From the NCBI GenBank assembly GCA_035286585.1, contig DATEDC010000127.1, forward strand, positions 1-5,198: a stretch of 5,198 nucleotides of DNA, written 5' to 3'. The notes beneath the pieces were generated by a model. That model searched no databases, was not told where the DNA came from, and worked only from the letters and a program-made list of their open reading frames with translations. Source of the DNA: DSOS01 sp035286585 (GTDB lineage: Bacteria; Chloroflexota; Anaerolineae; Anaerolineales; UBA4823). Positions 1 through 5,198 of this stretch are shown one piece after another. The stretch's first letter is position 1. Each line of letters begins with the position of its first letter. The position numbers were made by a program, and so were the translations under genes.

Positions 1-1510
1 TCTGGTTTACCGCGATGTGAGTGCCCTCCAGGTTCAGCAAGAAAATCGCATCATTGGCCAGCTCAAACAACGCCCGATACAGCCGCTCGCTTTTATCCAG
101 GGCTTTCTGTGCTTTCACCCTTTCCGTTATATCTCGGGAAATCAACAGGACTTCATTTTCGTTTAAAGTGGTGACTCGGGCCTCGTAGTAAGATGGCTCA
201 TCTGTAACCAGCTCATACTCGAAGGTCTGCAGGGTGGTTTGATCGAGCGCCTTTTCGATATTGTCTAAAGCGATGCGGAGGGTTTCTGTAGAAAACCCAA
301 AATCATGAATAGTTTTTCCGATGTAATCCTCCGCCAAACCCTCAGGTGAATCTTCGTCACTTGTTTTATAATCCACGCACCTCCCCTCTCTAGTAAAAAC
401 GTACAACCGGTCCGGGATCGCTCGAATGAGATTCCTTCGTTCACTCGCGCGGAGCGCTATTTCCGACTTTTCAAGAGCTCCGAGCATCCGATTGATCTCA
501 TTACCCAGATTCGATAACTCGTCGTTCCCTGTCACGGCCAAACGCTCTGAGAGGTTGCCATTGACACTGTGTGAGCGCACACTCTCGTTAAGGCTTGCCA
601 CTCTGGACAGAATTACTTTTTCCAGCAATAGAAGGGTTAACAGCCCAAAAACCAGGCCAACCACCAACAACAAAACGATGAAATACGCGAGCGCTTTAAG
701 CCCCTGTTGATAGATCTCTCGATCTAATTCCACTTTCAGGTAAATGGCCGGCTTCTCAAAGATATCCTTGATGAGAGTATATCCGAAGACGGTCTCCCTG
801 CTCACAGGTTGGATAAGGATAGGGCTTTCCTCTGTTGAAGCAGCAGCCAATTGGACTAACTCTTGCGGAGCCTGGGCATCACTCATCCGACCGACCGAGA
901 AGCTCAGATGGGTAATCTGCACCAGCTGATCGACCACCCAATCATCCAGGTAGCGGCCAAGGATCAATGTTCCACGTATTGGGCCTTGCTTCTCACTCGT
1001 CACAATCGGCCGTGCAGCGACGAGTACTGGCGATTCGTTAAGCAGGATGAGGCCGTTATGGCTGCTCGATGTGTCTGGAAAATTCAGAAGCAGGCTGTCT
1101 GTTGATAAATAAGTGTATATCTCCGAGGGTATGGGAACCTGTTGTCCCGCTTGCAGGTCAACCATTTTTCCAAAGACCACCTGGCCTGCATCGTTGATGA
1201 AAAGCATCAAATTGAGCCCGAGGTTATCAAACGTCGCGTCCATCAAGTTGTTTTCGATATACGTATCCAGTTCGCCCTGCACGAAAGCGTAGGTGTCATC
1301 CCAGGCAGCCCAGTCGCCGGCGGTGTTATTCAAATTGGAAAGATCGGCATTGATGGCATCTACGACCCGAGCAACGTTCCGGCGAGTATCTTGCTCTTCC
1401 AGGTTTTTGAAATTGTCCAGCAATACGGAGCGAGAGAGCGTAAAGAGGATGAGGATCAGGCCCAAAACCACTATGCTGACGATGGCTAATGTCTTTCTAC
1501 GAAGCGTCAT
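1..1510 (-). CDS. CHASE4-HAMP-PAS membrane sensor protein, partial (C-terminus beyond left edge)
   Basis: Reading the minus strand from the ATG at 1510-1508 gives 503 codons with no stop before the window ends, so this is the N-terminal part of a larger signalling protein. Residues about 8-27 form a hydrophobic segment after a basic start (MTLRRK). Residues about 45-265 look like an extracytoplasmic CHASE4 sensor: they carry the typical GDWAAWDDTYAFV stretch (66-77) and LGLNLMLFINDAGQVVFGK (97-115). A second membrane segment spans about 273-297. A HAMP linker follows (about 298-350, with GNDELSNLGNEINRML near its end). Next is a PAS domain with PAC tail (about 358-466, ending ISRDITERVKAQ), then the start of a second PAS (from about 475, YRALFELANDAIFLLN). 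Such proteins sense a periplasmic or external ligand and signal to a histidine kinase or to GGDEF/EAL domains; which one is not visible. The start is well fixed: an in-frame TAA lies at 1531-1529 and no other start codon intervenes. The upstream GGGA is only a weak ribosome site. Base composition is less GC-rich than the genes to the right. Confidence 0.9.
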   Translation of the reverse strand, partial: MTLRRKTLAIVSIVVLGLILILFTLSRSVLLDNFKNLEEQDTRRNVARVVDAINADLSNLNNTAGDWAAWDDTYAFVQGELDTYIENNLMDATFDNLGLNLMLFINDAGQVVFGKMVDLQAGQQVPIPSEIYTYLSTDSLLLNFPDTSSSHNGLILLNESPVLVAARPIVTSEKQGPIRGTLILGRYLDDWVVDQLVQITHLSFSVGRMSDAQAPQELVQLAAASTEESPILIQPVSRETVFGYTLIKDIFEKPAIYLKVELDREIYQQGLKALAYFIVLLLVVGLVFGLLTLLLLEKVILSRVASLNESVRSHSVNGNLSERLAVTGNDELSNLGNEINRMLGALEKSEIALRASERRNLIRAIPDRLYVFTREGRCVDYKTSDEDSPEGLAEDYIGKTIHDFGFSTETLRIALDNIEKALDQTTLQTFEYELVTDEPSYYEARVTTLNENEVLLISRDITERVKAQKALDKSERLYRALFELANDAIFLLNLEGTHIAVNQ

Positions 1511-1642
1511 AGTGCTTTTCCCACATACTTAAAGCGACTTTGTTGCGAGTGAACCGATTGACAGTTTACCCCAAGAACAAAGAGGTGCGATCTTGTAAAT
1601 ACTTTTTACTACATTTTGACCCGCTCAGGCTTCCAGATGTGA
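1511..1642. other. Divergent intergenic region between sensor gene and toxin-antitoxin pair
   Basis: About 130 bases between the sensor start (leftward) and the readable start of the antitoxin (rightward). It must hold the promoters of both units, but I see no convincing -35/-10 pair. A perfect TTGACA occurs at 1558-1563 on the plus strand, yet the sequence 16-18 bases downstream (around 1580-1586) is not a -10. The part from 1591 to 1617 is strikingly AT-rich and contains a small inverted repeat; GC-rich sequence begins just after it. An open frame runs through the region from a TTG at 1540, but its translation there resembles no protein I recognise and it continues out of frame through the antitoxin. 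Confidence 0.6.
1594..1613. promoter_or_regulatory. Possible operator: TGTA-N12-TACA inverted repeat upstream of antitoxin
   Basis: TGTA at 1594-1597 and TACA at 1610-1613 are inverted copies. An overlapping GTAAA (1595-1599) and TTTAC (1605-1609) form a second, slightly off-centre inverted pair. Phd/YefM-type antitoxins commonly repress their own operon by binding small palindromes just upstream, and this lies about 30-50 bases before the antitoxin. The repeat is short and in AT-rich DNA, so chance is a real possibility. Confidence 0.25.
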
Positions 1643-1972
1643 AAGGCCGAAGCCAAGAGCCGCTTCTCCGAGCTGATCAGCCGGGCGGCGACGGGCGAGC
1701 GTTTCATCATCCAACGCCGAGAGCGCCCGGTGGCAGCCCTGATCGGGGCCGCGGAGCTGGAGCGCCTGGACAGGACCTCGCGGGCCGCCCGCCGCCTGGC
1801 CCTGGCGCTCGGTCAGGAGGGTGCCATCCTGGAAAAAGTAGAGCGCCGCGAGCTGCACCCCGCCATGGCAGCCTACGGGCTGTGGCGAGGCGAATCCGAC
1901 CTGGACGACCTGGCGGAAGAGATCCTGGTGGAACGCCTGACAGCCTCCAGCCGCGCGGAGATCGATTGGTGA
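1643..1972 (+). CDS. Phd/YefM-family antitoxin, 5' end disrupted (no start codon before conserved N-terminus)
   Basis: The frame reads KAEAKSRFSELISRAATGE from 1643, followed by RFIIQRRERPVAALIG. This is the classic N-terminal fold of Phd/YefM antitoxins (EAK-x-x-FSEL, then a 'G-E-x-x-x-I-x-R-R-x-x-P-V-A-x-L' strand), which dimerises and binds DNA. The C-terminal part (LHPAMAAYGLWRGESDLDDL, residues about 71-90 of the readable frame) is the usual acidic toxin-neutralising tail. The antitoxin would mask the RNase active site of the toxin and repress the operon. The oddity: the codon just before 1643 is TGA (1640-1642), itself preceded by ATG (1637-1639), so no normal start opens the conserved region. 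The first usable start is GTG at 1730, which would delete the DNA-binding N-terminus and leave 80 residues. Either a nonsense or frameshift change, a recombination scar or a sequence error explains this. The 3' end overlaps the toxin GTG by 4 bases. The family call is firm; whether the gene is functional is open. Confidence 0.8.
   Translation, partial: KAEAKSRFSELISRAATGERFIIQRRERPVAALIGAAELERLDRTSRAARRLALALGQEGAILEKVERRELHPAMAAYGLWRGESDLDDLAEEILVERLTASSRAEIDW
1957..1960 (+). promoter_or_regulatory. Ribosome binding site of the PIN toxin (GGAG)
   Basis: GGAG lies 8 bases before the GTG at 1969, inside the last codons of the antitoxin. It decides the toxin start: the open frame extends upstream as far as a TTG at 1540, but that upstream part is out-of-frame antitoxin sequence. 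Confidence 0.7.
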
Positions 1973-2364
1973 AAATCCTGGACAGCGATCACTGCGTGGC
2001 TATCCTGCAGGGCACGTTAGACTTGAGCCGCCTGGCTCCAGACGAAGAACTTGCCACCACGGCGATCAACGTGGGAGAGCTGGCGCAGGGGGTGGCAAAA
2101 TCCCAGCGCGCCCAGAAAAATCAGGAACGCCTGGACGTGCTGCTGGCAGCCCTGACGATCCTGGCCTACGATGAATGGTCGGCGCGCAGCTTCGGGCGGC
2201 TCAAGGCGCAGCTTGAGCAGGCCGGCGAGGCGATCAGCGATGCGGATTTGCAGATCGCCTGCATCGCCCTGAATCAAAACGCCCCCATGGTGAGCCACAA
2301 TCAAAAGCACTTCGCCCGGCTGACCCGTTACGCCGGGTTAGCCCAGGAAGACTGGCTAGGATGA
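1969..2364 (+). CDS. vapC: PIN-domain ribonuclease toxin, VapC-like
   Basis: A 131-residue protein, the usual length for VapC-type toxins, which are Mg-dependent endoribonucleases cutting tRNA, rRNA or mRNA when their antitoxin is lost. The acidic PIN residues are present: the N-terminal MKILDSDHCV (D5, D7), E37 in INVGELAQGV, D91/D93 in ISDADLQIACIAL, and the C-terminal SHNQKHFARL with N111 where D or N is usual. The ending (RYAGLAQEDWL) matches the common 'pGL.ledW' tail. I chose GTG at 1969 because it gives the family's typical beginning, has GGAG 8 bases upstream, and overlaps the antitoxin stop as GTGA, which implies translational coupling. The open frame continues upstream to 1540, but that extension covers the antitoxin in the wrong frame and is not protein-like. 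The toxin looks intact although its antitoxin lacks a normal start. Name by family; the RNA target is unknown. Confidence 0.88.
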   Translation: MKILDSDHCVAILQGTLDLSRLAPDEELATTAINVGELAQGVAKSQRAQKNQERLDVLLAALTILAYDEWSARSFGRLKAQLEQAGEAISDADLQIACIALNQNAPMVSHNQKHFARLTRYAGLAQEDWLG

Positions 2365-2373
2365 TAGATCTAT
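2364..2373. repeat. 10-bp palindrome (ATAGATCTAT) at toxin stop codon
   Basis: A perfect 10-bp palindrome whose first base is the last base of the toxin TGA. It directly abuts the 36-bp palindrome that follows, with no base between. Its role is unknown; it could be part of the same repeat element or chance. Confidence 0.6.
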
Positions 2374-2409
2374 AACGTGCCACGCACGTCCGGACGTGCG
2401 TGGCACGTT
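2374..2409. terminator. Perfect 36-bp palindrome, probable bidirectional terminator
   Basis: Two 18-base arms (2374-2391 and 2392-2409) are exact reverse complements with no loop. They sit between convergent genes, 9 bases after the toxin stop and 14 bases from the stop of the membrane protein gene. Transcripts from either side would form a strong GC-rich hairpin, so a shared terminator is the natural reading. No clear T-run follows on either strand, so it is not a textbook intrinsic terminator. Each arm also contains its own small inverted repeat, ACGTGC-3 bases-GCACGT (2375-2389 and 2394-2408). A dispersed REP-like repeat is an alternative. Confidence 0.7.
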
Positions 2410-2423
2410 GGTTCTGGCGAACG

Positions 2424-4034
2424 CTACGATTTCTTTAGAAAATTCTCCCCCACCCAATCCCAAATCCAATAGAGAAAAGCGCAGGCCAGGCCCAGGCCGA
2501 GGGTCTTGAACAAGTCCACAACCGGCCACTGCAAAGGGGTGTAGCGGCGCAGGTACCAGGGCATGAACCAGGCCAGGACAAAAGCCATGCCGACCAGCAC
2601 GCGGCGCAGCCAGGGGTCAGCGCGACGGCGCGGCGCGCTCCAGGCCCAGGCCGCCAGGGCGACCTGGGTGCCGGCAAAGACCACCCGGTAGCGGGGGTTA
2701 TCCCACAGGTCGCCACCGCTGCGGAAAGAAGCCAGCAGGATGACCAGCCAGACCGCCAGGCTCAAACCGCGGGCGAGGCGGCGCCCTGCGCCGTCCCTGC
2801 GCCAGGCGCGCAGCGGGGCGTAGAGCAGCAGCGGTAAGAGCAGCGTCCAGCCCAGGGCGCGCCAGATGGCGATGCCGCGCCACACGGGAGCGCCGCTTAC
2901 ATCGCCCAAGGCCGCCGGCAAGAAGGGCTGCGCCACGCCGTAAACCAGCAGCAGGGGCGCATTCATCCAGTCCGGCGTGTTCCTGAAGATCTTCTGCACC
3001 CAGCCGGAAGCGCGCTGGCTCAGGTGGGCCTGCCACTCGGCGGTCTTCTTGAGCCACCATTGCAGCAGCGCCAGCGGGTTGGCGCCCACCTCGGGGGCTA
3101 ACTGGCGCAGGGTCAGCCAAGTGGCAGCCAGGATGAGGAGCGCCAGAGCTGCCAGGATCAGGAGGTTCCGCCGCCGGCTGGCAAACTGGCGTAAAAAGCC
3201 ACCATCAAAGATGAATAGGGCCTGGAGGAGGAGCAGAGCGAGCAGCATGCCAGCCACCGGCGGAGAAAACGGCAGGCAGACCAGCAGTGCCGCCAGGACC
3301 CAGCCCAGTCTGTTCAGGCTGTGCAACTGGGCGGCGCGCAGCAAGCCCCAGAAAGCCGCCGCCGCCAGCGCCATCAGAAAAGCCTCGCGCATCTGCGAGC
3401 TGCCCAGCAGCAGCGCTTCGGGGTACAGCGCCAGGCCCCAGGCTGCCAGACGGGCCACACCCTCCCCCCAGAGGCGCTGAGCCAGCGCCCAGGTGAAGGA
3501 CACCGCCAGAGAGGAAAAGGCGGCCCCCAGCACGACGACGAGCAGGGGCTGGTGTGTTTGCCCTCCCAAATAGCGGTAGATCGCCGCGCTGAGATACAGC
3601 AGACCTCCGTATTGGTCGGCTTTGCGGTAAGCGCCGCGGAAGGCGCTCGCCAGGGGTTTCCCGGATTGGGCCAGCTCCCAGGCGGCCTGATCGCGCTCGT
3701 GGGCGTCGGCCATCACGTAACCGGCCTGCTCGGGGGGCGAGGCGTAGCCCCAGGCTGGTAGGGCCAGGTACCAGAACGCCCCCAGCGCCAGGCGCAGGAG
3801 CGCCGCGCCGGCGAGAAGGTAGAGCAGCCAGGCAGGGGGTCGCTCACCGCGCAGTGCCAGCCAGCCGCCCCACAGAAGCAAGCCAGCCAGGGCGCTCACC
3901 CCCAAAAAGGAAGCCCAGCCCTGGAGCGACTGGAAGCGTGTGGAAATGTATGCCAGGACTAGTGACAGGAGGATCAGGCTCGCGGCGGAGGCGGCGAAGG
4001 CAAGCCAGGGGATTTTCGTCTTCCAGGCGGGCAT
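2424..4034 (-). CDS. Polytopic membrane glycosyltransferase, GT-C / GT39-like (putative)
   Basis: A 536-residue very hydrophobic protein with roughly ten or more membrane segments (for example about 10-30, 41-61, 68-92, 163-185, 194-210, 217-232, 245-276, 290-307, 360-375, 393-408, 423-437, 451-466, 478-497, 508-526). After the first hydrophobic block comes an acidic loop, YVMADAHERDQ (106-116), then a loop of about 40 residues, the layout of GT-C enzymes (ArnT/PMT-like) whose catalytic acidic residue lies in the first large outward loop; D110, E113 and D115 are candidates. LYPEALLLGSSQMREAF (203-219) and DNPRYRVVFAG (445-455) resemble motifs common in GT39-type proteins. Such enzymes move a sugar from a lipid carrier to an acceptor on the outer face of the membrane. 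The start is ATG at 4034-4032, with GGAG 8 bases before it; the TTG two codons upstream overlaps the preceding stop and lies only 2 bases from that GGAG. It begins 2 bases after the GT4 gene, so the two are co-translated. The donor and acceptor are unknown, and a Wzy-like polymerase is an alternative. Confidence 0.7.
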   Translation of the reverse strand: MPAWKTKIPWLAFAASAASLILLSLVLAYISTRFQSLQGWASFLGVSALAGLLLWGGWLALRGERPPAWLLYLLAGAALLRLALGAFWYLALPAWGYASPPEQAGYVMADAHERDQAAWELAQSGKPLASAFRGAYRKADQYGGLLYLSAAIYRYLGGQTHQPLLVVVLGAAFSSLAVSFTWALAQRLWGEGVARLAAWGLALYPEALLLGSSQMREAFLMALAAAAFWGLLRAAQLHSLNRLGWVLAALLVCLPFSPPVAGMLLALLLLQALFIFDGGFLRQFASRRRNLLILAALALLILAATWLTLRQLAPEVGANPLALLQWWLKKTAEWQAHLSQRASGWVQKIFRNTPDWMNAPLLLVYGVAQPFLPAALGDVSGAPVWRGIAIWRALGWTLLLPLLLYAPLRAWRRDGAGRRLARGLSLAVWLVILLASFRSGGDLWDNPRYRVVFAGTQVALAAWAWSAPRRRADPWLRRVLVGMAFVLAWFMPWYLRRYTPLQWPVVDLFKTLGLGLACAFLYWIWDWVGENFLKKS

Positions 4035-4036
4035 AC

Positions 4037-5182
4037 TCAACGCTCCAGCCCCTCAAGGATGCGCCCGGCGCGCCGCTCCCAGGTGTAGCTCCCGGCGTCG
4101 CGACGCGCCTGCTCGCCCAAAGCAAGGCGGCGGGCGGGGTCTGCCTGCAGGCTCTCCACGGCCCCCGCCCAGGCGCCCACATCGCCTGGAGGCAGGAGCA
4201 CGGCATTGGACGATTTGAGCACTTCACGCAGCACGGGCAAATCGCTGGAGAGGATCGCCCGCCCGCAAGCCAGGTACTCGAACATTTTCATCGGGCTGAG
4301 ATAGCGACCGATATCCCCGCCCGAGGAGGCGGCGACCTGCGCCTGGTAGGGCATGAGCAGCAGGTCGCAGGCAGCCTGGTACAGGGGCAGCTCGGCGTTG
4401 GGGACGAAGCCGCTCAGATACAGGTTGGGCAAGCCCCGGGATTCTGCCTGTTTTCGCAGCCGGGCGACATCCTGGGGCTCCCCGCCCACCAGGATGAAGC
4501 TGACCTGGGGCAGGCGAGCTGCCAGCTCCAGCAGCAGTTCGACGCCCCGCCCGGGGTAGAAATGACCGCTATAGCCGGCGGTAAAGCCTAACTGCCAGCC
4601 ATGCCGGGCGAACAGCTCCTGGCGGGCGGTTTGCGGGTCGGGCAGATGCCGGTAGCGGGCCAGGTCGACGCCGTCCGGAGCCAGCAGGGTGAAGGGCGGG
4701 TCGAGGGGCGCGTTCAGTTTGGCGTGCAAATCGGCTGCCAGGGTGCGGCTGATCACCACCAGCCGGCGGGCGCCGCCGCCCTTGAGAAACAGGCGGAATA
4801 AAAATGGGCCGCCCACCCCCGCGGGGAGATCGTGAAGCTCGTAGACCGTCCCCAAACGGATGAGGCTGGCCAGGGCAGCAGCCTGCGGCAGGCGGGTGTA
4901 GACCAGCTCCGCCCCCCAACGGCGCGCCTGGAGCACCGCCCGGTAGCTGAAGTCGTAGCGGCGCAGAGACGGGCTGGCGGGCAGCCACTCTAATTCGAAG
5001 CGGGTCTGCAAGCCGTAGTGGTGGGCCAGCTCATCCCAGCCCGGTCTAGGCTGAGGGATTCCCGGGGCGTAGAGGCGCACGGCATGGCCCAGATGCGCCA
5101 GCGCCTGCGACATTTTCATCACCTGCACGGTGTTGGCGCGGCGGGCCGGGAGGTGGCTGGGGGCAATCACCGCGATTTTCAT
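4037..5182 (-). CDS. GT4-family glycosyltransferase (GT-B fold)
   Basis: A 381-residue soluble protein of normal GT4 length with two Rossmann-like halves. The N-terminal half begins MKIAVIAPSHLPARRANTVQVMKM with no signal peptide and carries YELHD (114-118), the usual E-x-H acceptor-side element. The hinge region has APDGVDLARY (168-177). The C-terminal half starts GYSGHFYPGRGVELLLE (203-219), followed by ILVGGE (230-235). It contains the nucleotide-sugar binding element SPMKMFEYLACGRAI (296-310) and SSDLPVLREV (312-321). This is the SP-x-K-x-x-EY-x-ACG subtype, in which the first Glu of the classic E-x7-E motif is absent and E302 occupies the second position. It would transfer a sugar from a nucleotide donor to a lipid-linked or sugar acceptor at the cytoplasmic membrane face, with retention. 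The start ATG has GGACGGG just upstream, and the stop lies 2 bases before the next ATG, so this is an operon with the membrane protein. The exact sugar cannot be read from sequence. Confidence 0.9.
   Translation of the reverse strand: MKIAVIAPSHLPARRANTVQVMKMSQALAHLGHAVRLYAPGIPQPRPGWDELAHHYGLQTRFELEWLPASPSLRRYDFSYRAVLQARRWGAELVYTRLPQAAALASLIRLGTVYELHDLPAGVGGPFLFRLFLKGGGARRLVVISRTLAADLHAKLNAPLDPPFTLLAPDGVDLARYRHLPDPQTARQELFARHGWQLGFTAGYSGHFYPGRGVELLLELAARLPQVSFILVGGEPQDVARLRKQAESRGLPNLYLSGFVPNAELPLYQAACDLLLMPYQAQVAASSGGDIGRYLSPMKMFEYLACGRAILSSDLPVLREVLKSSNAVLLPPGDVGAWAGAVESLQADPARRLALGEQARRDAGSYTWERRAGRILEGLER
4043..4046 (-). promoter_or_regulatory. Ribosome binding site of the membrane protein gene (GGAG)
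   Basis: On the minus strand GGAG lies within the last codons of the upstream glycosyltransferase gene and 8 bases before the ATG at 4034. It favours this ATG over the TTG at 4040, which would have only a 2-base spacer. Confidence 0.6.
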
Positions 5183-5198
5183 GACCCGTCCAGAAGGC
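5179..5198 (-). CDS. Possible 3' end of an upstream operon gene (partial)
   Basis: The GT4 start codon forms an ATGA with TGA at 5181-5179. One minus-strand frame from the right edge reads LLDGS and then this stop. An ATGA overlap is a common arrangement in tight operons such as this one, so a further gene may end here. Only five full codons are visible, so this is a guess from context. Confidence 0.2.
5185..5191 (-). promoter_or_regulatory. Ribosome binding site of the GT4 gene (GGACGGG)
   Basis: A purine/G-rich stretch on the minus strand, with its GGA 6 bases before the ATG at 5182. It supports this start for the GT4 gene. Any promoter would lie beyond the right edge. Confidence 0.45.

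Noticed and set aside
426..1532. Several plus-strand open frames inside the sensor gene (for example 426-710, 1142-1489)
   Set aside because: They lie opposite a continuous, domain-rich minus-strand reading frame of 503 codons and show no recognisable protein features.
1531..1541. Small inverted repeat AAAG-CGA-CTTT near the sensor start
   Set aside because: Only 4-bp arms; expected by chance.
1558..1586. TTGACA at 1558-1563 as the -35 of a promoter for the toxin-antitoxin pair
   Set aside because: No reasonable -10 occurs at 16-18 bases downstream; the sequence there is AGAGGT-like.
1637..1645. TGA read as an amino acid (alternative genetic code or selenocysteine) to give an intact antitoxin from ATG 1637
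   Set aside because: TGA serves as a sensible stop for the antitoxin, the toxin and the GT4 gene, each at a tight gene junction, and Trp is coded by TGG throughout. There is no family precedent for a selenocysteine here.
1625..2310. Minus-strand open frames of 77 and 97 codons opposite the antitoxin and toxin
   Set aside because: They are antisense to two recognisable protein families and have no domain features of their own.
2977..4591. Plus-strand open frames of up to 245 codons opposite the glycosyltransferase genes
   Set aside because: High GC makes long chance frames common. Their translations are rich in Arg, Gly, Pro and Gln without order, while the minus strand encodes clear membrane and GT4 proteins.
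1..5198. CRISPR array, tRNA or rRNA genes, insertion sequence
   Set aside because: No regularly spaced repeats, no tRNA-like cloverleaf or rRNA sequence, and no transposase-like protein or terminal repeats were seen on either strand.

Overview
The window looks like a piece of bacterial chromosome with code-11 gene structure. GC content and gene style suggest a Chloroflexota/Anaerolineae-like or similar environmental bacterium. That placement is an impression from the CHASE4 sensor, the Phd/PIN pair, the SPxK-type GT4 enzyme and the many palindromes; no marker gene is present and it is not proven.

Layout, left to right. (1) Positions 1-1510, minus strand: the first 503 residues of a large membrane sensor (TM - CHASE4 - TM - HAMP - PAS - start of a second PAS). 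It is open through the left edge, so its output domain is outside the window. This stretch is visibly less GC-rich than everything right of about 1620. (2) Positions 1511-1642: a short AT-rich divergent intergenic region. (3) Positions about 1643-2364, plus strand: a type II toxin-antitoxin pair, a Phd/YefM-type antitoxin followed by a PIN-domain (VapC-like) toxin with a 4-base GTGA overlap. The antitoxin has no usable start codon in front of its conserved N-terminus: an ATG lies there but is followed at once by TGA. (4) Positions 2364-2409: a 10-bp palindrome abutting a perfect 36-bp palindrome, each arm of which is itself a small hairpin, between two convergent transcription units. (5) Positions 2424-5182, minus strand: two tightly coupled genes, a GT4-family cytoplasmic glycosyltransferase and then a polytopic GT-C-like membrane protein whose ATG lies 2 bases after the upstream stop. 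They look like part of a cell-surface polysaccharide or glycoconjugate operon that continues beyond the right edge.

How they may work together. The two glycosyltransferase genes are probably one transcript: a nucleotide-sugar-dependent GT4 enzyme and a membrane enzyme that probably uses a lipid-linked sugar. The toxin-antitoxin pair is an independent accessory module between the sensor gene and the glycan operon. The composition change at its left side, together with the damaged antitoxin 5' end, suggests a recombination junction. I see no clear RNA gene, CRISPR array or insertion sequence. I found no fully novel system; the items most worth a second look are the antitoxin 5' defect and the nested palindrome.
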